64,000 nucleotides of DNA from Sparassis latifolia (lineage: Eukaryota; Basidiomycota; Agaricomycetes; Polyporales; Sparassidaceae). The stretch lies in contig CM031556.1 in NCBI GenBank assembly GCA_018466975.1, positions 1,984,001 to 2,048,000 of the forward strand, given 5' to 3'. The notes below the pieces were generated by a model. That model made no database searches, was not told where the DNA came from, and saw nothing but the letters and a program-made list of their open reading frames with translations. Shown in pieces: positions 23,640-35,565 of this stretch (the stretch's first letter is position 1; each line of letters opens with the position of its first letter). The position numbers and the translations under genes were made by a program.

Positions 23640-25017
23640 CGACGTTGGCTTGCCCGACGAAGAGAATAGATACAAACAGGAAGGCGGTACAGAGAAAGCC
23701 TGAGACGAGGCGCAATCCAGGGCAACCGGTGTCCATCGTGGGAATATCCAACTGACTACCACCTTCAGGCTAGCAATGTCCTCAGAAATGCATCAGCAAA
23801 AGTGCACCTTCGTTACCATCGGTTATATAGCATTATAATCTACGAAATCCATTACAATGATCAAAATTATTGAGCAAAGTTGTAATGGATAGTAACTTCT
23901 CTACGGTGGTTCCGAACTTTTCTCAACGTCTTAAATTATTCGGTAATCCATTCGCAATCAACATAATCTATTCGGAATGCCCGGAATACTTCGGACTTAT
24001 TATAACGGATTCCGAGCTTTATAAGGTATTGTAATGCTATTGTAAGCAGTGGTGACACCCGGGGAAAAATTACAATGGCTGTATGGATAATATTGTTTGT
24101 AGCCGGCACGGCACATTACGAGAAATGCAGTAATCATTGTACAATATTACATACGACAGAGGTGAGTACAAACATAGAGTCTCACCAAATTTCCGCAGGC
24201 AACAAGAGCCGGTCATACATGTACAATGTAAGGCAGAATTTTCCCACAATGTCCGCAGATGCGATATTGCACACTGTCTCCGGTGTCTACGAAGTCCACA
24301 TGATCCCATGATACCGAACAGAGCAGGAGCACAGTGCGCAAGACGAGAAGGAGCACGACAGCCAAACACCACACTGGCACAAAGAGGGCAAAAGAAGTGA
24401 GCATCCGGAGACCGAGGGAAAGCACGAAGGACATGAGCAGTCGAGACGCAACAAGAAAGCACGGTTAGTGAGGAGGAGCAACGACGACAAGGAGAGGGAG
24501 CGAAGGTGAATGCTGATGGCCGATGAGAATGTCCAGGAGAGGGGCAGCAACCGTGGAGAGATACGAGGTCGGCAGTCTGCACGAACGGCTGTAAGACATT
24601 GTATGGCACGATACATATGTTGGCATACTTACCGACTATGGTGATGATGAACGTGAGGCTGCCTGACGGTAGTGCGCAGCACGTTGCTCTTTCAGAGTTG
24701 CGAGACCGTTGTGACCATTGCGGTGGTTTGCACGCTCATTCTTGTTGGCGTTGGCACGAAGGACCTGACTATAATAAAATGATTCATTAGACACGTCGTG
24801 ACATGGATATGAATACGTACTCGGAGGATGCATATACCGAGTTTGGGCACCATCAATACGCGGCGAGGCGGTGCCCAGAAACTGTGGGAGATATTATGAG
24901 TATCTATCATTGTCTGCATGATGCTTATACTTCACGATGCTCTCGAGGTCAACACCAACGCAGACGATACCGTGCAGACTCAACACCCGCCATCCGCCAT
25001 CCGGGCGCATACTGCAA
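23640..25017. other. AT-rich spacer with a MITE-like sequence, left flank of the transposon pile
   Basis: The stretch from about 23,791 to 24,085 is AT-rich and dense in TTGTAA/ATTACAAT words, with an internal inverted repeat ATCCATTACAA / TTGTAATGGAT near 23,850-23,890. A 17-nt piece (CATCAGCAAAAGTGCAC, 23,791-23,807) recurs in inverted orientation at 51,423-51,439. Minus-strand frames at 24,070-24,616 are hydrophobic or Cys-rich without a recognised family. The flank ends in TGCAA, one copy of the outer element's target duplication (25,013-25,017). Confidence 0.4.
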
Positions 25018-25274
25018 TGTAACGTGCTGCTGTTGTATTGCAGGGCACAAGTACCAAGCGGTACTTGTGCCCTAATCTTATCTAATCTCATCATGTATTA
25101 CATAATTGTTGTGTACTGTTTGTATGCACTCTGCATGTATCGAGCGCGCGTCGGTGTGTTGAAGTCAGAGACTTAACACACCACCCACGACCTTGATACA
25201 CGCATGACGCTCAGAATAGAGCTTGGTGCACTGTATCTGAGGTTCGGTGTGATAAGGCCTCGCCCCCCATTATA
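25018..25274 (+). repeat. 5' LTR of the outer chromovirus
   Basis: It starts TGTAACG and ends CCCCCCATTATA. It matches 44,362-44,529 and 49,502-49,592, with a few differences, mostly transitions at CpG. It contains a 14-bp perfect stem described separately. Confidence 0.9.
25042..25073 (+). other. Perfect 14-bp hairpin inside the LTR
   Basis: AGGGCACAAGTACC, loop AAGC, then the exact reverse complement. The same hairpin is intact in the 3' LTR at 44,386-44,417 although the LTRs have diverged elsewhere. Confidence 0.8.
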
Positions 25275-25363
25275 CTTTTTTACAGTCCATTTCGCCCTGC
25301 GAAAAATTCTATTCGACAGCGAAGACCCCCATCAAGAAATCAAGAACCTTAACTTGCCACCCA

Positions 25364-28300
25364 ATGGCAAGTCAAGGCCCCAAAAACACACGAATAACAC
25401 GCTCCCAGTCAAGGCAGGCAGAGCACGCGGCTCTGGCAGACGTGGCCGAGAGCGCACCCAATGATGGCGTGCACGCGGACACTGACATGCCAGTCCCAGA
25501 AATAACGGACTGTGGGCAAGAACTGGCATCACCAGCCCCACGATCCCCTACACTGTCGTACATTGAACCCCCCCGCTCAACACGAGGAGGCCAAACAGAC
25601 GAGCAGCAGCGGGAACCCGCCTCTGGCTGCAACATCAGAACGCCGGTGAGATCCACTGGATCTCATCAGGCCAGTGAAGAAATGGAAACAACGAGAATGG
25701 GAAGGATGCCACGACATCCTTTGCATTACTCGCAGAGATTTTCATCCCCGGCCCTGCCAGCGCAACCGACCTCTTCCTTAGCGGACGAATTACGTCACGC
25801 TAAGGATAGAGCCCCAGGAAGCACTGCAAGCACGAGTTCGTCTGAACATGTGCGCAGAGAGAGAGCCTGAGAGGCACTCCAGTGGGCTCGAGAAGAAGCG
25901 AACCGCGAGCTTGACGAACTACAAGAAAAACAAGAACGTGAGATGCAGGCCATTCGTGAGGCATACGAACGGACCTGCCACGCGCAGAACGAGCAGTTTG
26001 AAAAAATAATGGACGAACTCAAAAATTCCTCAGGAGACGAAGTTGACCCAGTGGACCAACCCGTCCCCTCGGGAACGAGGAGCTCCATCGAGGAGATAGC
26101 GGTAGAGCGAGGATTATACCCCTCAGAGGTCAAGGACCCGACGGCTGGTGCTCCCGATATAGTTATCGAGAGCGCGTACCGTCAGTTGGCCCGATCACAG
26201 CAAGAGGGAGAGCCGGACGAGGAATACAATCGAATGGTGTTAATATACACCAGATACTTGGACTGGATGACCTCAGAGTCTGAAAGGGCATTAAGGGCAT
26301 TCGGAGTACAACCACCGGTATCATCGACACCTTGCGCGACGTGGGGATCATTCCAGTCCGGAACGGCTCCAGTAGCAGCTCCTGAAGAAGACCCCGGAAG
26401 TGATGATTCAAACGACTCCAGTCCATACCCCGGAGATGACGGGAATAACTCCGACCATTTCAGAAGAAATGGTCGAAGGCCCGCAATGCCACCCCGGGGA
26501 CACCGACCTGGAGGACAATGGCTACCGCGATCCAATGGATCAACTCCGCCACCACTGCCTCCTCGACCAACGTGACCTGCAGGACCTGGATACCCCCATG
26601 GGCTGCAAGGGCAGCCCATAATGGGAATGAACACACGATCTGCAGGACCGACATATGGTCCTGCAGTGAATGCAACGACGACTACGCAACAGCCCAACGT
26701 TACTCGGAACATAACATTCCAATCGGGAGTGACACAGCCAAACCTGGCAGTCTCTACCACAGTGAACCGACCCCCTCGATTCCCGGGAATGAGTACAACA
26801 GCCGCACCAGGTACGCACGCAGGCCACGCGACCATACAATGATCGCATGGCCCAGGAGCGATACCTCCGGATATGTCTCCTGCAATCGAGAGGATCCATA
26901 CAATGGTGGATGAGATGGTATCAAGAGATCCCATCGACGAACCACCAGCATACCTTAGAGTCACCAAGATGCCTCCACTGCCACAATATGATGGGAAGGA
27001 CGATCTTGATGCATTTGAGGTCTGGCTACAGAAATTGCTGGAATACTTCAAGACTCTCCGCATCACTGGCAATGCCATGGATGCGGATCGCCTACGGATA
27101 TTGGGGCAAAGTCTTAAAGATGACGCCGCTAACTGGTTCTTTCTGAACGTGCAGTCACTGAACCGCAAAGTACGACAGTGGTACTTCGAGGATGCGGTGA
27201 CGCACCTCCACCGACGATTCCTACACAAGGACTTGGAGCTGATAGCATCCGAGAAGTATGACAAGGCGATGTACAGCTTATCACGCAGAGGTGTGAGCAA
27301 GCTATACGACAGGATATTACACCACGCAGATCGCATGGTGCAATACCCAACGGAATATGCATTCCGGAAGAGGTTTATGGATGCATTACCACTACCAATG
27401 GTAGAAGTAATGCGTCTAGCCCACCTACTATCACCTGAGAAACACACCATCGATGCACTGTATCGATCGGCTTTGGCGATCGAACAGGGCAATGGATGGC
27501 TGGACCAATACCGTACATACAAGGACCGCTGACAGCCTCAGAAGACCGGGGACCATATGGGGACCCGGAGTTCAAGTAAGGCTGTGTCATTCCTCGCGCC
27601 GATGATATCATCGACGGGAGATACATGACCTAGCTACTGCCCGCAAGGACAAGGACGAGGAGGGGCACACCCAGGACATGCACAGCAGGCCGGTAATGCT
27701 GGCCGTAGAATGACGAACCCACGCGACGGACAACGTCATGGGGGCAGTCGTCTTACTACAAACCCGGCAGTCTCGGGATTGAGACCACCAGCGAATAACA
27801 AGGCGACAAATGCAAACATCACTTGTTATTCTTGCGGCGGCAAGGGCCACTTCTCGACAGACCCGACGTGCCCGAACTATGGTAAACCTCGGCCAGCGCG
27901 ACTACACGCACAACGTGTAGTTGATGACCACTCCGAGGATGAGGAACAAGCAAACCAAGAACCAGCGGAACCAGAGGCTACAGTTCAGAAGCTGGCTCCA
28001 CAGGAGATGACTCCTGAAACTGATGGAAACGAAGGGCCCTACCAGAATGACACAGGATACCAGACATATCCTGAGTCGGACTGGGCCCCAGAGGGATCAC
28101 AGTACTCATCAGCAGATGAGCGTGAACCCCCATCTGGAGACGATGGCTGGAACGATGACTATGACGTTCGCCTGGGATCAATGAGATTCGCGCCATGCAT
28201 CAACACAAGCCTGGAAAGTGTACGCAGACCGTACACCTCCACACTAGCGAACACGCAACAGACGCACGATCCTCGAGGAATGCATGGCTGTACAACTCAC

Positions 28301-31300
28301 GCGTACGACGCCTGACCGATCCAGCCATGCAGCCTCAGAGAAACCTGCAGACACAACGAACACTATGTGCAGAGGTCCTGATCAATGGGATCAAGACCTA
28401 TACACTATTCGACTCGGGGTGCACAACGGACTCCATTTCTCTGGAAATGACGTACATCTCGAAGGCAGACCGAATCGACCTGGATGACCAAATAGGTCTC
28501 CAACTGGGCACCAAGGGAAGCAGGACATGCATCAATTATGGTGCACGACCCACAATCTCCATAGGCCCAGTAAAGGCACAACACTACCTAGACGTCGTCG
28601 ATATCGATAGATACGACGCTGTACTAGGCACAGTGTTCATGCATAAATATGGCGTGGTCCTCGACTTCGAGAACTGCACCATATCGATCCAACAGCAAAA
28701 AATACCGACCTACGCGGAAGTGGACAAGGCCACAATCATTGCGAATCGCAAGGATATGTCGCACTCACACTATCGCGTGCACAACAACATCGGTACCATT
28801 ACCGCCATCACCTCGGACAACCCGCAATAGGACCCCGCAACGAGACCAATGGCCGCAAAGCCGCCCCAGTCTCGTGGTGTGAAACTGGGGACAGTCCTAA
28901 GAGGGGAGGGGAATGACGGAAATGTCAAGGCGAAAGAAAAATCAACCACGAGAAACAGGAAACAGCCCAAAAAGGACTGTTTCCCTGACATCTCGGAGAA
29001 GTTTGCACCGACTAGACACTCGATGGATGAACCAAGACGGGACCAGTTCGGTCAGCCAAACCCATTAGGTCTAAATGACTTAATGGTGTTCGAACTGAAC
29101 GAACATCGTAAAGATGAAGAAATTCGCGCCACGCTTGTAGAACCATCAGATGCAACAGCGTCTGAGAAGAAACTACAGGAACACCGAAAAGCCTGGATTG
29201 AGAAGACGAAGGACATAATGTGTCCCTCGCCCCCAATCCTTCCACCATTCCGTGAGATCAACCATCGAATACCGCTCATCAATGACGATGAGCAGTATCG
29301 ACTGCAATTACCAAGATGTGCCGACGCAATGAAGCCATTGCTCCTAACGAAAATCCAACAATACCAGGACGCTGGCTGGTGGGAGTCCAAGCAGGCTCCC
29401 CAGGCAGCACCCATGATATGCATTATGAAGAAGAGTGGAAAATTACGGACGGTTGTCGATGCGCGTAAATGCAATGACAACACCGTAAAGGACGTAACTC
29501 CATTCCTGGACCAGGACCAGATACGCATGGACATGTCTCGTGCCAAATACCAGTCGAAGATTGACTTGTCCGACGCGTACGAACAAATACAGGTGGTGGC
29601 GGAGGACGTCTGGAAAACAGCGTTCTCCACCTCATACGATACATTCGTAAGTCACGTCATGCAACAAGGCGATTGCAATGCCCCAGTGACATTCCAAAGC
29701 CTCATGATGTTAATATTCCGTGACTGCATCGGACGATACGTTCACGTATACCTTGACGACATATTCGTGTTCTCCGATACAATCGAAGAGCACAAACGCC
29801 ACCTGGAAATCGTATTCCGTAAGCTGAGGGAGGCAAAGCTCTACCTTAGCGAGACGAGGTGCGACCTATATTCACGGAGCATGGACTGCCTAGGTCATCT
29901 AATTGATGACCGAGGACTCACGCAGACTCAGACAAGATGAGCCGTATTCGCGAATGGCGAATACCCCGATCTTACAAAGAAGTACAATGCTTCCTAGGGC
30001 TCATGAACTACCTAGGACACTTCATGCCCGACGTAACGGTGTACACCTCGCCATTGTCGGACATGGCTCACAATGACCGAGCATTCGTGTGGCGCCCAAT
30101 GCACACCAAATGCTTTAAAATGATCAAAGCTTTGGCGTGCAAGGCACCAATCCTGAAGCCAATTGACCCACGTCAACCAGAACCCATCTGGGTGATATCC
30201 GATGCGTCGCTATACGGTGTTGGAGCGATGTATGGACAGGGACCAGACTGGCGAACCTGTCACCCAGCTGGCTTCCTGTCGAAGAAATTCATGAGTGCGC
30301 AACGTGCTTATAAGACCTATGAGCACAAGGCACTTGCGACACTGGAAGCTCTCCTCAAATGGGAGGACAAACTACTTGGCTGACCGATAATGATCGCGAC
30401 CGACCATCAGGCATTGAAGTATTTCGAAGGCGTAACCAATCCAACGAATTGACAGATTCGTTGGAATGAGTACATGTCTCGATTCCAATACAAAATCCAG
30501 TACATAGAAGGCGCGACCAATAAGGTCGTGAACTGTCTTTCTAGGTACTACCAGAACGACAATGTGGATGAATTCGCACCCATCCAGGACTATGCAAACA
30601 CAGACGCTCATCTAGACCCTGAGTGGGATGACCTACCATCCAACTGTATTGCTGAGCTGCGCGCCGGAACAATCCAGCGCTCAGCACAGCTGCCCGAGGA
30701 GGTGCAGGAGTCAAGGGATCAGGAGGTCAGCGAAATGGCCTCCCACCTGCCCCTAGTAATGCCAACCACAGGTGCAAAGGAGGAGGATCCGACGATTGCC
30801 GAATCACGCACCAACGGACCTCCACTGAAGGCCCGCTTGGAACAGGATACCCCGTTCCTGGCCACAGTCCAAAAGGGCTATGGCGAGGACTCATTATTTA
30901 GGAAGGTTGTTGAATCCCCAATGGAATTCAGCGCCTTCGTAATCTGGGACAAGACAATATATACTAAAAACTGCCAGGATGAAGAAGTTATCTGCATCCC
31001 GAGGGTTCTGTACCGTCATCGAATGATGACTGAGATCATCATCGATAGAGGGCACATGACCATAGGACACTACGGCCCACAGAAGACGTCGGAATACATC
31101 TGATGGTGGTTCTGGTGGCCTAGGATCGGACGCGATATCGAAAAATTCTGCATGACGTGCGGGGCCTGCCAAACGGCAAAGCCTTGCAATCACCTGCAAG
31201 CAGGATTACTTCATTCCTTGCTGATTCCACGGTTTCCGTGGAATTCGATAGCAATGGACTTCGTCGGTCCATTTCGCGATCAAAGGGATATGACTACCTA

Positions 31301-32392
31301 TGGGTAGTCATATGCCACCTTACATCAATGGTACATCTGGTCCCCGTGAATACGACGAGCACGGCCTCGGACATAGCTGAGCTCTATGTCCGAGAAATTG
31401 TGCGACTACATGGGATGCCCGAGTCCATCATCTCGGACTGGGACTCGAAGTTCACGTCGAAATTTTGGCGTGAACTACATTGACTCCTGGGTGCGAAGCT
31501 ACTCATGTCGACGTCGTTCCATCCGCAAACCGACGGGCTGTCTGAGTGGACCATCCGATCGGTATCCCAAATCCTACGGTCCATCGTGTCTCCCAATCAA
31601 TTAGATTGGATAGACCAGATCCCGATGGTTGAGTTCGCATTGAACTCAGCCACGAGCGCAACCACAGGATTTGCCCCATTTGAACTTAATTATGGATACT
31701 TACTGCGAATGATTGGAGGCCTGCACGGAACCACGAAATTCGTGGGCGTGCAGGAATTTGCCCAATGAGCATTGGCCAACCTCAAGATGGCGCACGATGT
31801 CATCATCGAGAGCCGTACACACCAAACGTTCCAAGCCAATAAACTACGGCAGGAGGAGCCGGAGTTTACGACTGGATCAAAGGTGTATCTATCCATGCAG
31901 AACCTCGCACTACCTAAGGGTCGTGCGAGGAAGCTGATGCCCAAATTTATTGGACCATACGAGATCACCGACGTTCATGTGGCAACCTCTAACTACACAT
32001 TAGAATTGCCGCAAGAACTGAAGGACCGGCGTATCCTACCTATATTCCACGTTTCGCTACTCCGACGACACGAGTCCAATGACGACGTGTTGTTTCCGCA
32101 CCGTGAGGCAAAGTCGTACTACGACTTTGGCGATGATGCGGAAATGGAATGGCTAGTGGATGAAATTGTAGGCCATCGCTGGGATGGCAATAAGATCGAA
32201 TTCCATGTGCGATGGACGCTAGGTGACCATACATGGGAGCCATACGCCCACTGCAAGGAATTGGCTGCGCTCGACAAGTACTTCACACTAATCACTGCAA
32301 ACCTAAGAAAATCTCGGGCCGTCAAGATGCTCCAAAAGTGCCTCGGAACCCACATCTCTCCGAATCCGAACAAGGAATCAGTTCTACCCTGA
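25364..32392 (+). pseudogene. Chromovirus gag-pol polyprotein, decayed
   Basis: The order is that of a Ty3 chromovirus. Gag begins MASQGPKNTRITRSQSRQ and contains the capsid-like PLPQYDGKDDLDAFEVWLQK. Next come a zinc knuckle (CYSCGGKGHF...C) near 27,825, an aspartic protease TLFDSGCTTDSIS near 28,405, and a reverse transcriptase with VDARKCND and YLDDIFVFS near 29,750. RNase H follows (ISDASLYGVGAMYGQ), then integrase (CMTCGACQTAKP, DYLWVVI, SFHPQTDG) and a C-terminal chromodomain (WLVDEIVGHRW...HVRWTLGDHTWEPY). The frame is broken by ten TGA codons (25,868; 26,573; 26,840; 27,530; 27,626; 30,381; 30,450; 31,101; 31,481; 31,766) and one TAG (28,828). Single-base shifts lie near 28,255, 29,920 and 31,274. 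Confidence 0.92.
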
Positions 32393-32802
32393 GAAAAGGC
32401 AGGAACTGCCCCCATTCAGATGTCTTCACAGCATCAAATCGTGACGTCTTCAGAGTCGAAACACGTGGAGGACAGATTATCTTAAGACTCTGGATGCATT
32501 CCTGTCACACGTCTTTGGGGTTGTGTATATAACCATTTTCTGCACAGTAACTGTTAAGATTTGCACTGTCTCGAGCCTAAGACATTCCGAAAATGAGGTG
32601 TATTGACAGATGGAGAGTCTACTGATTTCGGCTGCGAGCGATGCCTGCTGCCGCACTCAGCTTCCCCTGGCTGCACACCCTACCCTTGCTCCTGCCTCTG
32701 CTCTGCATCGCAGTTAGTCGAAACAATCGCGCGGATGAACGTCGACTCCATAGTGCTGCGGAACAATGAAATTTGGACCATTAGATATCGGCAAAACGCG
32801 AG

Positions 32803-35283
32803 ATGACCCAACCGTCATCACACATACCTGATCTATTCAGCGGCCATGAGCAGAATCTGAGCCATGGTACTCATTTACTTACCTTGTCTGGAGATGTCAG
32901 CGACTGACGAGTATGTGCTTGAAGTGCAACGGCCCGAGTTCAATCCTGCAAATGCTGGGAGTACCGGTCAGCAAATATACCATACATCGGGCAGCGGCCA
33001 TGAGCAGAATCCGAGCCATGGTGCTCATTTACTTACCTTGTCCAGAGATGCCAGCGACTGATGAGTATGTGCTTGAAGTGCAACAGCCCGAGTTCAATCC
33101 TGCAAGTGCTGGGAGTACTGGTCAGCAAATATACCATACATCGGGCGCAGCAATACACGTGTACCCTCAACCGTCATACCCCCATGCATTCGCACCACAG
33201 GAGCATGATCCCCATTCACTTAGCATGATCCAAGGTTTCCGTGGAGTGGCGAACTTTACTCACCCAATACCAGGCCCTACAAGTAACCCTGGTGCGGCAC
33301 CGTCGACTTTTCAGCCATTCGCGAATGCAGCAGCAGTGTATGGAACCACGCCTGATGCATCGCCAGTAATCTCTCGCCAGCAGACGCCGGTGCGCTCGCC
33401 CACCGTCCCTTACAGACAACCTCCTGGTGTTAACCCAATGATTCCCCCTTCCAATCCTGTAGCCTCGCCATTCACCCGATCATCCAGTGTTAGCGCAAGC
33501 ACACCGCTGTTGAGCCTATCGAGGTCAGCTTCGATCAGTAGCAGCACACCAGAAGTGCAGATGCTCGCACCCACGTACGATCATTCTACTATTGCATCAT
33601 TTCCGCGCTCCTCCATTCAACAGGCACAGCTCTATGATGCCCCAGAATCTGAATTTGCTGCCATGATTCAGAGCATGCAGCACGAGCAGCAGAATCTATC
33701 GACGCACCTGAAACTTATGTACACTGAGTTTCATGGCATGGCGACGCGTGTAAACACCCTCGAAAAGGATTATGCTGACCATCTGGCAAGTTGCATGGCC
33801 ATTCAAGAAGTGGCGAGCAAGGAAAAGGTGAAGGGGAGTTCGGTGCCCATGTTGGCGAATGATCATCCCCAGATGAAGGTACGATCTCAGCATCAAGTCG
33901 TTGTAAGCAGCTTCCAGATGACTCACTATCAATACCAGAGTTTGATCCACACGATGGTGTGGTCACTTCTCGCGATAACCGAGAAGGACTTTGACAGTCT
34001 CGGGCGACACAAGCCGCTGGATAATGGCCGGGACTATGTAGAGCAAGAAGATCACATGAAAATATGGCATCCGCAGTGGCTAGCGCACATGGACAATGCA
34101 ACAAACAAGCGCTTCATCAAGGCTGTCGCCACTCAAGTGTATGACAATGAAAAGGTAAGTATTTGATGCATGGTACGAACAGGTATGCTTACCATCACAA
34201 CCACCCAGTGCATCCGTGATGCCGGTGATTCTGGAAACATGCCGACTGCATCGTTTGACTTGGAGAAGATGAAGTCGCTCGCGCAGGATTACCTCGCGAA
34301 CCTGGCCGTCCGATACAAGGAGCAGCAGACATTGGAAGGGTGTACTAATCGAGACAAGAGAAATGTATCAGGGCAGCATCGGAGCAAGAGGTCGACGGTA
34401 TGTCACCCGGAGGAATGCACTTACTATGAACCTACTGACTCAGCACTATAGAAAATGAAAAATCGTAGACACATGGCTCATGTGTTCGAGAAAATGCACA
34501 ATGTTACCGGCGCGTTGACTCTTCTGAATACAGACTTTGCTTCGAGTGTGCATGAGATTAACGATGCCAAGGCCAGTGATGATACTAAGAAGAGGCGGAA
34601 GGACCAGGGATGCGCGACCAACAGTAGTGCAGTCATATCTCATCAGTGGCGTCGCAAACGAGTGAGCAAAATCAGTTATATGTTGACAAGTTGGAGCTTA
34701 CCTCGTCTCTCAGTATGTGATGTACCTGCGATACCTCGACCATCTTCTACAACTTGAAGCAGAATGCAAGCTGCTCACACATCCAACTGTAGCGGCTATG
34801 AGAATGGCGGATGATGCAGTCACATCAACCACACCGGCTGTGGTAGATATTACTGGGAGTGGAACAAGTGCGGTCGGTGCTGAGGAATCCACTTCAGTGA
34901 CTGGAGCACATAAGCGTAAGTGAGATGACATGGATGATCTCTGGTACAAGAGATACATCAAGCAGCCAAAGCGGCCAAAGAAGATTGCCAAAGTTACCTT
35001 CCAGACATCATTTGCGAAAGCCGACGAACGAGCACCGAGCTCCGGAAAGAAATTACAACCATATGTTGGGATGGTTCGCACAAGTTGGTTGACTAAGCTA
35101 CATGCTGACGGGAAGGACTTGGCGATGGTTGCTGATCTCGAGTGGTGGTCAACCATAAAGTACAGTGAGGGAGATTTTGATCCAGAGGATTGGCGACTGC
35201 TTGCTGAATATCCGGAAGATACGAGTGCAGATGAGTCTGCCGAGAACCGTGAGGACAGAGTATCACAAAACGAAAGGGAATAG
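32803..35283 (+). CDS. Unrecognised multi-exon protein in the DNA transposon (accessory gene 1)
   Basis: The likely start is at 32,803 (MTQPSSHIPDLFSGHEQN). The first intron region has been tandemly duplicated. The main exon (about 33,150-33,890) encodes a Ser/Pro/Thr-rich stretch, then a helical part (FAAMIQSMQHEQQNLSTHLK). Further exons follow: WSLLAITEKDFDSLGRHKPL, SFDLEKMKSLAQDYLANLAV and MAHVFEKMHNVTGALTLLNT. A basic PKRPKKIAK segment (after a GTAAGT intron) and a C-terminal acidic tail ending at 35,283 complete it. The basic cluster could be a nuclear signal. No domain is recognised. It is transcribed toward the transposase gene, which comes from the other strand. I infer a transposon accessory role only from position. 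Confidence 0.45.
32841..33148 (+). repeat. 154-bp tandem duplication
   Basis: The unit at 32,841-32,994 is repeated at 32,995-33,148 with a handful of substitutions. Each copy starts CGGCCATGAGCAGAATC and ends near CATACATCGGGC. The unit spans the 3' end of the first exon and most of the first intron of accessory gene 1, so both copies carry the same splice-donor neighbourhood. Confidence 0.85.
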
Positions 35284-35565
35284 AGAAGAAAATTGGCACG
35301 GAAATGTAGCTTGTGCGTGTTTCATCTTCGGAGATTTGCATCTTGTTTGATAGTCATTTTGGGCGCTGCGTAATGTCTCTCTTGTCGTTCGTTCGATTTC
35401 TTACTAGTAGTATTACAGTACATGCAGCATTAGTGTCATTGTATTCTGGTGTGGTCTCTGTCAATTATGCAAGTTAGAAAAGAATATTTGTACTTACACT
35501 GTTGCGTAGACTATGAAATCAATGCTGTTCATTTGTCGCGGGAAGACTACAAGTGAATGCAAAGC

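Noticed and set aside
24213..24616. Hydrophobic minus-strand frames as a small membrane protein gene
   Set aside because: Overlapping frames on the same strand look equally hydrophobic owing to CT-rich base composition. No start context or family.
25018..25274. Self-priming site in the outer chromovirus as well
   Set aside because: The bases after its 5' LTR (CTTTTTTACAGTCC) have no complementary run in the LTR beyond chance.
26182..27522. 446-codon open frame on the minus strand
   Set aside because: It lies antisense to gag, has no domain, and is open because the gag strand codon bias leaves few stops on the opposite strand.
28195..28315. Programmed frameshift between gag and protease
   Set aside because: Two other single-base shifts occur in RT and integrase, where no programmed shift is expected, so mutation is the simpler cause.
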